Below, piece by piece: positions 35,161-46,500 of a DNA stretch of 64,000 nt. The notes below the pieces were generated by a model, which was given only the letters and a program-made list of their open reading frames with translations, was not told the DNA's origin and searched no databases. The stretch covers positions 1,041,378 to 1,105,377 of the forward strand of contig VZTJ01000300.1 in the NCBI GenBank assembly GCA_013397795.1, given 5' to 3'. The stretch comes from Orthonyx spaldingii. Taxonomy: Eukaryota; Chordata; Aves; Passeriformes; Orthonychidae. Positions within the stretch are counted from its first letter, which is position 1; each line of letters opens with the position of its first letter. Position numbers and translations under genes: made by a program.

Positions 35161-38100
35161 NNNNNNNNNNNNNNNNNNNNNNNNNNNNNNNNNNNNNNNN
35201 NNNNNNNNNNNNNNNNNNNNNNNNNNNNNNNNNNNNNNNNNNNNNNNNNNNNNNNNNNNNNNNNNNNNNNNNNNNNNNNNNNNNNNNNNNNNNNNNNNNN
35301 NNNNNNNNNNNNNNNNNNNNNNNNNNNNNNNNNNNNNNCGCTGAGCGTGTGCTCCCGCAGGGCTCCAGCAGCTGGGAGGCGGCGGACCTCGGCAACGAGG
35401 AGCGGAAGCAGAAGTTCCTGCGGCTGATGGGCGCCGCGAAGGTGAGGCCGCCTCGCTGTCCGTCGCCCCCAGCCGGGGCGGGCACGGGGACCGGGGTGCT
35501 TCCAGCGGGGTTCTGGGGGCGGTGGGCTGCAGGGCGCTCTGAGGGAGGCGACGACAACCCGGAGCTGCTGCTGGGCTTTGGGGCTTGCCTTGCCAGGAGG
35601 GTTTGGGTTTCAGCGCTGTTGTGTCAGCAGCCGTGTAACACAAAACGTCGCTCGGAAGTTGTCGAGTCCCTGCGCCGCAGCTTCATCCCCACCCCACGCC
35701 TTAAATGCTTTCAGGCCAGCTCGTAAAATTACTTGTTGACGCTTCCGGTAGACGCCTTGTTACAAAGTAACAAACCGATGTATTAGGTCTGTAAATTTCT
35801 CTTGCACTGGAAAAATAACTTTTGAAACAGTGGTAGCTGATACATTAAACCAGCGAAGTAGTAAACACAGGGAATATTTTTAAAGAGAATACACGCTAAA
35901 ACTAAATTTCTGTTATGCTTGCTGCAAAAAAACGCTGCAAAACTGGTTAAATATAATAATGCTTTTTCCGTGTATAAAATACTGGTTTAGTATTGCAATT
36001 TAACTTACCTTTAAGAAAAACGTTTTTACTTGTCCTAACTTACTTTGCTTGAATACAGTACTTTTGTAGCCTAAAATATGTTACTTTTTACTGTATTTTA
36101 GAGGTGAAAGTTAGCACTTCCTAGTGGATAGGGATACAATGCCCCATTAAAGCATCCCACTACCACTAATCTTAATGTCTGCTTGGGTACTTAATGCTGC
36201 TTGCTGTGTAATACCAGTTCTTGCCCATTGGGACACATCTGCTAGTGAGCAACTACTGAGCCAGTAAATTAATCAGCACTGTGAAGGTCTTACCTGACCC
36301 TGATCAGTCTAAAAGTGGGATCCTCGTAAGATGCACGGCCTGAACTGTTGTATTGCAGAGTGTCAGAGAAAGGGTAAATGATCAGAACCTGAATACACAT
36401 TTGTCCAGCATCATGTAGGATAATTTTCATATCAGTGGCAAGAAACAGAAGGAAATAGAACCATCTCTGGGGTCTGGGAAGACCAAAGAAAGAGCGGTAG
36501 TTGTTGGGGTTTCTTTTTCAGAAAATTCAGCAAAAGAAAGATGAAATGAGTTCAGCTAGAGGCAGCTGTTAGCTAGCAAAACTTACAGTCCTGCAGTTGG
36601 GTGGCAGGGTTTGACAGCAAACCTTTTCCATTCACAATGTCCAGGATGTTGGCAGAGCTGTCAGTGCACCCTGAAGCTCCAAAACAAACTGCCTTTTCTT
36701 TTAGAAAGAACATACTGGCCGCCTTGTTATCGGAGACCACAGATCAACCTCTCACTTCAGGACAGGTCAGTTCATCCAACAGCTGATACAAAGCTGGAAA
36801 TCTAACCCTTATTTAGGAACATTCCAGTACTCTGAGCTTGGTAGATAGGGCAGGGAGCAATTTCTGGTTTCATGGCTGCAGCTGAAGATGGGTCAGGCTG
36901 TGGAGTTGCAGAAGTTCCTTATTTCTGTTCGATTACTGGCAAATGGTTTCTCTGACTGCACTCACTTGCCTTTTCAAGTCCAGGTTCAGCAAAGTGCCTG
37001 AAGGTCAGGTACACTTGTGTACAAAAGCCCTGGAAATTGGGGCCTGTAAGTCCTCAGTCTTATTTTGGTATCAAAGTAAGTTTTATGGCTGCTGGCACCT
37101 ATCAGTATATGCCAGCATATCCAAACTAAATTGTACAAGGAAAAGAACAGGGGTTGATTTCTCCCTGACCTGGTTACCTATTGAATAGAAAGATCTCTGC
37201 CCTAAAGCAATGAGGTAAAAGCAGAAAAGATCTGCAAGGTCATCTTGGCAATCAGCAATAATGGGATGTCATGCAGGACCACAGTGACTCCTTATCATGC
37301 TTGCTGAGGAAGTGAAAGTACATGGCACCAAGCTGGGTAGGACTGCACTGCCTGGGAGAAGCTTTGATAAAGCCTTGCGGAATAGCAGCTGTCACCATTC
37401 CAGAAAACTTTCCCTGATATTCCAGAAAGCTTTTTCTGATATGCTCCACTGATCATTTTTCACGTGATGAAGAATAATCTGTGGACCAAAACAAGCCTGG
37501 GGATTGGTTCCAGGTGCTGCTGCTGTCAGCTTACAGAGTGACTGAGAATCACTCCCTCATACCTGAATTTCCTAGAAAGGAAGTGATGCTTCTCCTTGGA
37601 GTCATAAAGAATCAGTACTGGTTTGTTAATAGCAAAAGGTTAAAATACTGGGGTTTTAACACTTCCTTGTCCAACATCTGGTTCTTGTCCTTTTACAGTA
37701 ACATACGGTCTAACCTCCAAATGAGGAAACATGGATTTGCAATAGAACTTTTCAGCTTCACAGAGATACAAATTAAAAACTAGTGTTATAGGCCTCCTGG
37801 GGAAAATTAGAGATTTCTACCTTTTCCAAGTACAGAGAATCTTTAACTATTTTAGACTACGTATTCCCCCAGTGAAAGCAATTATTTATTCACTTAAACA
37901 AGTAAATAAAGGGCCTGTAGAAGTAGCTAATGAAAACTAGTTTTTCTACTAATTCCTAAAAATGGAAAAATGCAGAGCTGTACTAACTGCTCCTGGTGAC
38001 TGAGGATGCATGAAACAGTTTCAGATACAGCTCCATAAAGGAGAGTGGTGGTATTGTCCTGGGGCATGATGCTATATCTGAGGGATGATTTAATCACAGT

Positions 38101-39547
38101 AATCCCATGTTATGTAGGAAGGTCAGAAAGTTTCTCCTTGCTGGGGCATGTTGCAGTATTGGCTGGAAGCACAGAGAACTCACACCGAGTACATTTACCT
38201 TGTAACACTGCATAGTGCAACTCGGGAATGCATCAGGTCTTAGGAACTTCCCAGCCCCCTTTGTATCAAAGCAGTCCTGCTTGCACACTCGATACTGTTG
38301 CTTTTAAGTCTGATAGTTGTACGTGGTAATACAGGAGCCTAGTTTAGAATGGTTGCATTTTAACTTCTTGACGTTGAAAATGTGACTTCCTGTAATTTGG
38401 TGTCTTTGTTAATTTGAATGAACCATAACCAAAGTACCCTGGACAATGCAGGGGAAGAAGACAAGAAGATGAACGAGGAGTTGGAGTCTCAGTTCCAGCA
38501 GAGCATGGACAGCACCATGTCGGGGCGCAACCGGCGCCACTGCGGGCTTGGCTTCAGCGAGGTACTGACTTCATTTCTGGCTTTCGCTTCACTAACACAA
38601 GGTGGTGCTGGGTTTAAAAATCCAAGCAGACTTCCATGGTTTGGGCTAAAGGGCAGACTTATTGCAGGCACTTGACCTCCTGTTTGTGTACACTGTGGTG
38701 GCCATTTAGATGCACATAAATGACTGATGCTTCTCATTGTTCTGAGAAGTGATGAGGTACTTAATGCTCCAGAGTAGTCAAGACTGATTAGGGCATGAGG
38801 TGACTAATATATTAAATCAGGGTGTTGCTGAGGAATACATAAGTAGGCAGGATAACCATCTGCATTGTTGTTAGCAGTACCGTTGGATTACTTCAGCATT
38901 CCTCATGCTGTAGTTTGCTAAGCTTCCTTTCAGAGATCAGTCACAAACATGAATTCTTGATGGTCTAGCCCTTAGTTCCATTGTGTCACGCTCTGTGACA
39001 AATATTCCAGTGTCAGTACTGCAATTAGTGAACTGATGTGATTTGGAACTTCAGACTCATTGAATGGTGTCGTTAGGATTTCTGCTGTAACCAAATGGTT
39101 ACAGTGGCTGATGAATCCATGCATGTCACAGCTGGCATGGTTAACCACTTCAGAAGATTTGCTTTCTGTCTAATAATTTGTGTCTTATAGGCCTCTGTTT
39201 AGTAACATGGCCCATTTTAGTACCAAAACTAAAGGAGCCTTCACTTAATGTGAAACATTCTCACTGGGAAATTTTAAAGGCTGCAATGGAGTTGCCAGGA
39301 AATAATGTTTTATCTCTCTCATAATCTGAACTTACAGTTTCAGGAAGATGAACAAGAAGAGGAGGCAGCTGGACACTCCTCTGATGAGAGCTCAGAGGAT
39401 TCTGAAAGTGGCTCTGATTCAGAGCAGGAGGAGTCTGCAGAGGAGCTACAAGCTGCTGAAAAACATGATGAAGCTGAGGTTCCAGAAAACAAAAAAGAAG
39501 CAAAAAGCAACTATAAGATGATGTTTGTGAAAGCCAGTGGTTCATAA
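35134..39547 (+). CDS. C11orf58: C11orf58, small acidic protein (SMAP)
   Basis: This is the split gene for the small acidic protein SMAP, a conserved vertebrate protein of about 180 residues with poorly defined function. Visible exons are 35134-35160 (cut by Ns), 35361-35441, 36705-36765, 38452-38561 and 39338-39547. Phases chain correctly (0, 1, 0) and all junctions are GT..AG. Diagnostic peptides are WEAADLGNEERKQKFLRLMG, KEHTGRLVIGDH, STSHFRTG, RRHCGLGFSE, an Asp/Glu/Ser-rich tract, and the C-terminus KSNYKMMFVKASGS. The start codon sits in good context (GCGGCCATGA) and gives MSSARESQS, close to the mammalian N-terminus. The middle of the N-terminus and intron 1 are lost in the gap. The acidic tract differs from the mammalian one, lacking its long Asp run. 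Identification is firm from sequence similarity to the remembered human protein. Confidence 0.97.
35161..35338. other. Assembly gap (178 N) inside C11orf58
   Basis: The run of N lies within the CpG island and removes the end of exon 1 and most of intron 1. The number of Ns may be an estimate. Any long reading frame drawn across it is meaningless. Confidence 0.97.
35361..35441 (+). CDS. C11orf58: C11orf58 exon 2
   Basis: The acceptor is tgctcccgcag|GGC and the donor AAG|GTGAGG. The exon is 81 bases, 27 codons, phase 0 at both ends. It encodes GSSSWEAADLGNEERKQ and onward to LRLMGAAK. Confidence 0.96.
36705..36765 (+). CDS. C11orf58: C11orf58 exon 3
   Basis: The acceptor is ttttcttttag|AAA and the donor ACAG|GTCAGT. 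The exon is 61 bases, encoding KEHTGRLVIGDHRSTSHFRT plus one base of the next codon. This short exon is too small to stand out as an open frame, but it matches the mammalian protein closely. Confidence 0.96.
38452..38561 (+). CDS. C11orf58: C11orf58 exon 4
   Basis: The acceptor is ggacaatgcag|GGG and the donor GAG|GTACTG. The exon is 110 bases. The split glycine (G|GG) restores the frame, followed by EEDKKMNEELESQFQQSMD and RRHCGLGFSE. The polypyrimidine tract before the acceptor is weak. Confidence 0.95.
39338..39547 (+). CDS. C11orf58: C11orf58 exon 5, acidic C-terminus and stop
   Basis: This last coding exon encodes an Asp/Glu/Ser-rich tract (HSSDESSEDSESGSDSEQEE), then EESAEELQAAE and the conserved end KSNYKMMFVKASGS, stop TAA at 39545-39547. 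Two in-frame acceptors lie six bases apart (cttacag at 39337 and tttcag at 39343), so the exon may start with FQED or with ED. The upstream one is used here by default. Confidence 0.93.
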   Translation, partial: FQEDEQEEEAAGHSSDESSEDSESGSDSEQEESAEELQAAEKHDEAEVPENKKEAKSNYKMMFVKASGS

Positions 39548-39763
39548 CTGCAGATGTAACAGCTTTGTATTTAAAGTACAGTAAGCCTTATTGTTACAGT
39601 GCAAAGTGGAGGACTGCTACAGCACAAATCTTTGTATTTTGATTTTAAAAAGATCCTGTTAGATGACAAAAAGTAGTATTTGCTTTCTGTTGCCATGGAT
39701 AACATTTTTATGAGCGCAGTGACATTGCTGGTTTTGTAAAGTGTATAAAATCCTGGATGGAGA

Positions 39764-39769
39764 AATAAA
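39764..39769 (+). terminator. C11orf58: Poly(A) signal AATAAA of C11orf58
   Basis: A canonical AATAAA lies 217 bases after the stop codon, followed by a T/GT-rich stretch (tttgttttgttcc). This suggests cleavage near 39785. Further AATAAA motifs at about 40352 and 40547 could serve longer 3' UTRs. Confidence 0.7.
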
Positions 39770-39799
39770 TTTGTTTTGTTCCTGCCCGATCTTTACAAT

Positions 39800-42700
39800 G
39801 TTATCTGAATACCCCTTCCCTTATTCCATGCCAGATAAGGAAGCTTCATGTTAGTGGTTTATTCAGTTAGTGCCCCAGTCTTGAATTTTTAACTATTAAG
39901 ATTACATGTGAATTACGTGATGTTGCATTAGTTGTAAAATACCAATATCAGCATTATTCTGTGATGTATTAGAGCTTTAAACAATGATTTTTGTCTATAG
40001 ATGCTAGTGTTGGCAGGGCTGAGAGGAGAAATTGCTCACTTCTGTGACAGCATTAATTACTGTATCCATCTGAAGTCCTACAGCAGTTGCATAGAAAAGA
40101 TGTTTTAGAAAAGCATAATACAACAGAAGGCTCTAACTGCTTCTTTGGCTTTCTAACGAAGGGGAGGAGCTGTAGTTGTTTCTACCTTTCAGTAGAAAAG
40201 AGTGATTTTTTTGAATTACTGGTTCCTGGCTATAGCATTGAGCTGTTATTAAAAATAACACCTCCCAAAGAAACCAGTTTACTTTGAAAGAGAAAGTATA
40301 CTTTGATAATGTAAAGGATATACAAATCATTTTAGCTTTTTTAAAATATAGAATAAAGAGTTAAGTATGTGAGCCCTTCTTCCTTTTCTCCCTGAACATG
40401 CATCACTTGGAGGTCTGAGTCAATCAGCACAAGGCTGTACCTCTCAAGTCAAGTGGATATGCCTAGAAAGCCAGGAGTTCAGAAACTCCTCCCAGCAAGA
40501 ACTAAACACATCCATTCCTCTGCAAATTCATTGCATTCATGTAATGAATAAAATACCAGAGCTCTTTAGACTTTGTTTCCTCTTAGTCTGTCAGACAGAT
40601 CCCTGCCTCTCCTGGCTGGGAGAACAGGACACCTGAGCTGTGCCTCTGGTACCGCCACAGCAGTCAGTGTTCCAGGGAACACTCCGGATGCTCGTGGAGA
40701 TTGTTTCTGTGTACAATTCCTGATGTGCAGACAACATTTCCAAGCCATTTGGCTGAAGAAAAGCAGCACTTCGTACTATCATTGCCTAGTTTATTGAATG
40801 TAAACATTGCAGCATCAGTTATTGGGGGAGGACTTGGAAAAAGTATGGAAAAAATAAAAGTAATATTGTAAATATAAACTGAGTGTAGATTTTGATTACT
40901 ATGTTTTACTATATCTGCATTTAATACAAGTTTTTCCAGCCATTCCATTTTAAGAACAATATTACAGCAGCCACTAATGGTCAGTCATTTGTACTTGATG
41001 TGTGTAGTTTTGTTTTCTCAATACTGCAAGCTTCTAATACATAGAGAAGTAATTCTTGTGCATTGCGAAGAGAGAAAACCTCACCCTGACTTGGGAAAGC
41101 TGCTCTATCTCTAGGAAAGAGAGTGAGATGCCTCCCTAAGAGATCAGCTGGTTACTTTCCTAACAGACCCATTCCAGGTTTTCCTGGTTTGACACTCGAG
41201 CTACACTTGAACCAGCATTTCACTGTTAAAATCTTTTAGCCATGGCTGCTGCTCACCTCTCTGCCTGTCCCAGCACCACTGCTCTCTGAGCTTTCCCACC
41301 AGGACACTGCCATGCAGCAACTGGGATCTGGAAAAACACAGGAAAAGCAGATCCAGCTGGCCCGCCCTGCATGGGTCTCTGCTGACAATGAGGGGCTCTT
41401 CCACTCAGCCTCTTGCCTCCTTGATCTGGCCATTAGTTTCAGTTGTAAATAAATAGAACACACAAAGATTAAAAAAAAATAAACTGAAATGAAACTATTC
41501 TAGATACAGCTCTGACCAGGAAAAACAAAATATCAACAGAACTTACATTCCCCAAAAGTAGGACACCAAATATTGTGAATATCTGATGAGGTTTGGGGTA
41601 ACATCTGTGATGCTGACCTAAGACTCACCTGCTCAAAATAGGAAGAGTTCTACACAGTCTTGCCTGTTTCTGTCTAATGTTTATAAACATACTGAGAACT
41701 TGCAGACTCATTTATGAAGCAGCCTAAGAGGCTCCTCCCTATATACCATGAAAGGCTGATATAACTCAGTGTAGTTTGTGCTTTGAATGATTCAGTTCAG
41801 GAGTTAGTTTTAGCAACATTTGATACAACAGCATCAGCAGTAGTAGTATGGACAGGAGCAGGATGGTTTCAGCTCTCACTGGAGGAAGGGAACACAGGAA
41901 AAATCAAAGCTGGTGTCTTGGTTGACTCCAGTCAGCCCTTTGCTTTTTCAGGTTGGAGTGGAAGGAGCTCCCAGAGATGACAGCAGAGCACATCATAAGC
42001 AGACACTGACTAATATAAAGGGCAACTGCATTAGTCTATTAAAACAAGACTTGTCCACTGAAATTCCTCAGCTCAAAGACCAGTTAATTTCCATCTCAAT
42101 AGGCAGAAGTCTGCCTGTTCTCCCACACCTCAGGACAGGACTGAAGTTAGACCACAGATGGTTGTCACAGAACAACCATCACATCTGGTAAGTTTTCATC
42201 TCTTTCTAAGCCACACTGAACATTTGCTTACACAAAGAGCAATACAGGTGCATTCTCAGCACTTGGCTTTGGAAGACTGAAAACACCTGAACGAGGTCAA
42301 ATGCACTGGTGTGCATGTTCCCCTTCCATTTGCCCTGGAACCAGGAACCCCTCAAGGTGAGCTCCATCACAGCCCCAGTGCCCACAGGTCCAGCAGTCTC
42401 CGAAAAGGGTGCTTCTAAGTCAGGTAAAAAGGGATTCTCAACATCCTACAGGAATTCTCTGAGGCCAAGGAAACCAGATATGTAAGTTGCCCTGCAGTTT
42501 CTTTGCAACTGCTTTGCAGTTTACTCTCCCTTTCTTCCTGAAGAGGAGGCTGACAACTTGATTCCTGAAAGCACAATTTATAGGCCAGCTTCAAAGCTAT
42601 AGGTCCCTCTAAGGCTTTGGTTGGGGAATTCACATCAAAGACGACGTGCACATGTTGTTCTGATGCCAGAGAGGACGGTTGGTAGAAATCTCCGTGGATT

Positions 42701-45700
42701 TGCTACAGTCCCCAGTACAGGGATTAAATTATGCACTGAAGCTGCCTCTGTAAACTGCAGGAGACAAAGAGAATAAGTGGCAGTGCAATATCTCATAATC
42801 AAAGCCTGGCACAGCTCTTTGCATCAGTCTCTCAGAAGCTGTCAGGGGATTAAGAGAAGGGACATGTGTCAAGGTACCTCAACTGAAGGGACAGAGCAGA
42901 AGTTGGTTTTGTTTGATTTTAAGTCTGTCACCTCTGCACTTTTCCTGAGAGAAATATCTTAGTACAAGAGGTGTACAGTATGAGATGAGTTTCTTTAGTT
43001 TTTGCACAACATTAAAGAAACACAATACTTGGTGATTTAACCCAAGTTGAGTTAATTTTGATGTGCAGGTGCAGAAGGAGCACACACTGATAATTTGTGC
43101 TATTATCTATAAAAACCCAGTCCCATTTTTGGGGGCCACAGGAGGATCCAGTGGAGAAAAATGAAAAGGGAAGACTGAAAAGAACTTTAGATGCTGTCTA
43201 GGAAAAGAGCACAGCAATTGGCAATACAAAAGACAATTTTTCTGCTACCAAAGCATTACCCTGAAGTCATCAGTGTTTCTCCTTCATCCACTACCACCAC
43301 CAACATGCCACTCCCGTAACTCTTTCACAAGGTATTTTTTTGTACTAGGACATGAAATATTCTCATTTGCATTCCTTCTTCTTACCTTCCCCACTACAAT
43401 TTAGGCCAAGTCCTTTCATTGAAACATTTTGCTGCTGTCCAAGTCCATATATTTCAGCTCCTTGCATTTTTTACTACCTCTCACTTCCCACCACCAGGCT
43501 GTTCTCCATGCTCACCTTCAGCTCTTATTTACACCTTGCTCGCAGACACATCTCTGCCGTTATTTTCTACAATCTCACCACTCACCTTTGTTTTCTTAAT
43601 CTCTTCCTTCTTTTAGTGCTTCCTTATGCTACAGCTCCTGGTAAAAGGATTCAAGAAAATATCACTGTCCTTCAAGTTTACATCTGGTAACACAATTTCA
43701 ACAACAGCTGCTCCAAAAATGCTAATTGTTAGTGTTTTCTTTGGAAGCTGTTTTCCACTCTAAGGCAACCAGGAGCACTGACAAGTAAATAACAAGTCAA
43801 CAGTGCCCAAATGTACATATACTTTCTATCTGCACTTTTTATATATATGCGATACTTTCTGGTTTTATTTACTTTATAATTAGCACTTGAAGTTATTCCA
43901 CCATCTCCCAGCAATTTCATGGCAGCCTTTATAATTTTACCTCCCTCCTACATTTACCTGTAGTTTAACATTCCAAGTGTGGTTGTTGCCCAGAATACCT
44001 CAACAGACTTGTATTAAAAATGCTCTTTAAAATTCCAGAGCTTTGAACTAAAGAAATATCTCAAGAAGTTTTCATGGAAAGTTCATCGCGGTTGGTTCAA
44101 TTCAGCTGCAGTTAGATGCACCTTTTCAAATAATGGGGAAAAAAAATGTAAAGGGGTCAGACCCAATCAATACAGTTGTTCAAACAGAATTTCAGGCACT
44201 GTGATGTGGGGATTTTTTGTGCTCTTTCTTTGTACTGCTCCACTATGAAGAAAGGTTGCTTTTGCTAGTAGAGCAATAAAAATCTTAGCCTTTTGAATAC
44301 AGCCAAATAACCAATGGGAATCTTTACCAGGTGTGGAAAATACAGCAATTTTTTCAAGTTTTTCTTGCGCATGGCTTTGTTCTTTTTATAACCACGCAGT
44401 GCACGGGCATGCAGACACACACACGGCACAAGCAAACACTTTAAAACACCCGCAGACAGACACAAATCAGAGGGGTAGCATCACATCCTGCCTTCTGTAT
44501 CTTCTAAGTTTTGACACCAAGTAAATCTGGTCTTTCCTTCATAGAACATCCAGAAGTTAATTGCTTAGACACTTGGGAAATAAGTGCTTTCCTACAGGGA
44601 AACAGATGCTGATATAAAATACATACACATATATTTGAAGTCAGAGGAGTAAATGGTGCAGAGGGAAAAATAATGGTGTAAAGCACCAGAACAGGTCAGG
44701 AGTGCTTTCTCAAAACACCAACCCTTCCCTCCAAAGGCTGTGGGGTACCCAAAACCACCCTGCTTGGCCTTACGAGCTTTTTGAAACAGCAGCACACAAG
44801 TTCAGGTGCACCCTTCAGTAGCTTCTCCTTCCACACATAAGATACTTCCCAGAAGAAAATCTCTTCATAGTTTCCTGAAAAACCTATCTATTTTTGGTCA
44901 TTTTTTTTTTTGTTTGTGGGGTTGGTGGTGGTGGTGTTTTTTCTTCCCAAGTATTCCAAAACAGCCTGGAGGTCTCTAAGTACTGCTTACCTGCCCAGTC
45001 CTTTAAAACAAACAGCTTAACACAGATGTACAAAGACAATAGTGCTATAGCTCAGCAGAATTCCTTGCAGCCCAGCAATGCACACAAACTCTAAATAATA
45101 GTGAAAAACAGGGGGGTGGGAGCTGTTGTGCAAGTCCAAAAAGGTGAAGGAGGTGCTACTTACAAGTATTAGGCTGTATTCTATAAATGCAGCTGGACAG
45201 TAAAATTTTAGTAACTTCAACTGAAGAAATTGAAAACAGCTGTATATGGGAAGAGAAGTCAGCCTGGAAAATTTTTGCTTGGTATAATGTTACAAAACAG
45301 TAATTAAAAACCTGCACATTCAAAGTAACTGATACTGCTGTCTAATGAGTGAGTTCAATTAGTCCCAAACACTTCACTGTTTAATAGGCAGAGGGAAAAA
45401 AAGGCTACTTTCTGACCAAAATGGTATCAATCTGCAAGCAGACATTTTCTAGTTTTAGTATTAGAAATAGCCTATAATAGCACCTAGAAAAGAGCATTTG
45501 GATTACAAGAAACAGAACTGGAAAAGGAAATTAACCCAAACCAAATACGATATACATAGGGAAACTACCCATTACTATTTAAAACTATACCCATCCTTAT
45601 AAAAGGTGGTTATTAAGAAGAGCATTTCACGTATTCAATAAAAAGTTTTGAAAGAAAATTTACTTGATAATTTTTTCTCAAATATAGGATTAACGATGGA

Positions 45701-46500
45701 TGCAGACCAAAATCTTTAGATTAAAACTGGTTTTGTTGAAAATGTTAATGATGTAACTGTTCAGGGCAAAATCCTTCTCATTCACACAAGCTTGGATGAG
45801 CAGATTTTGTGTGTGTGATCAAAAGAAAGAGAATGAACATCTCCCCTGACCTGCAGTGCAGCACTGCCTGTACTCCTTTCCCTTCATTGCTTCGCTGTGC
45901 CCCACAAAAACAGGACAAGCACATCCTAAGCAGCCCAGCTCTGAATTTCTGCCACTCATTCACAGGCCAAGGACTCACAGCCTCAAACATTCACCCTCGA
46001 GTTTGCACAGTCAACACTAAGCCACAGAAACACTTAAAATTGTTGCTTCACATTTTGTTTGAGAGATTGATTTTCAAAGAGTTCAACATTTCCAGTGCTC
46101 TCCATCAACCCAGTGTCTTTTGAAGGAACTGCTGGAAAGTCAAATGCTGCCAGTGAGCTGCACCTTGGCCAGTGCCCACCACCTTCCCCTCAGCCAACAC
46201 CCCACTCTTGCTACTCAAGAGTTAAGACAGATTTCATCAAATGCTTTGAAAACATTTCTAAAAACAAAACAAATCCCAACAGAACTCCACAGTAGTAATA
46301 ATAATAATAATTAGTATTATTATTATCATTCTTTAAAAGGTAGAATTGGTATAGAGAGAATCTAATTCAAATCCCAGATAAGTAAGTGCAAAACTGGGGA
46401 ACTTCAATGGGATTTGAACCAAAGAAGAGCAAAATGTGATAAAAGCACAAATGACTCTGGATTTCTAACCACCTGGACACTGATAATAGAGCAGACAAGA
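39800..46500. other. Intergenic space between convergent genes
   Basis: Only short domain-free frames are present. A long pyrimidine-rich stretch at about 43350-43620 gives a 112-codon open frame rich in Ser, Phe, Leu and Pro, which is a compositional artefact. No convincing exon, tRNA or transposon was found. It may hold the distal 3' UTRs of C11orf58 (left) and PLEKHA7 (right). Confidence 0.55.
46296..46326. repeat. AAT/ATT trinucleotide repeat with dyad symmetry
   Basis: About five AAT units are followed directly by ATT-type units, so the two halves are inverted copies and can fold back. It lies left of the probable PLEKHA7 3' UTR. It is probably a simple repeat that mutated at its centre. 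Confidence 0.75.

Larger units (their letters stand above)
34740..35600 (+). promoter_or_regulatory. C11orf58: CpG-island promoter of C11orf58
   Basis: The GC- and CpG-rich block surrounds the first exon of C11orf58, with the abrupt compositional edge typical of a housekeeping CpG-island promoter. No TATA box precedes the start codon. GC-rich motifs such as gcccgccccg occur upstream. The transcription start is not determinable by eye. The block includes the 178-N gap, which was probably lost because of extreme GC content. Confidence 0.8.

Noticed and set aside
34739..35726. Several 250-plus-codon frames on both strands
   Set aside because: They run straight through 178 Ns and a GC-rich promoter. 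They are artefacts of the gap and of base composition.
43352..43690. 112-codon plus-strand frame
   Set aside because: It comes from a pyrimidine-rich stretch and consists of Ser/Phe/Leu/Pro. It has no splice sites or known similarity.
46360..46440. Possible ancient repeat ('cttcaatgggatttgaacc')
   Set aside because: The phrase recalls old amniote repeats but is too short and isolated to annotate.
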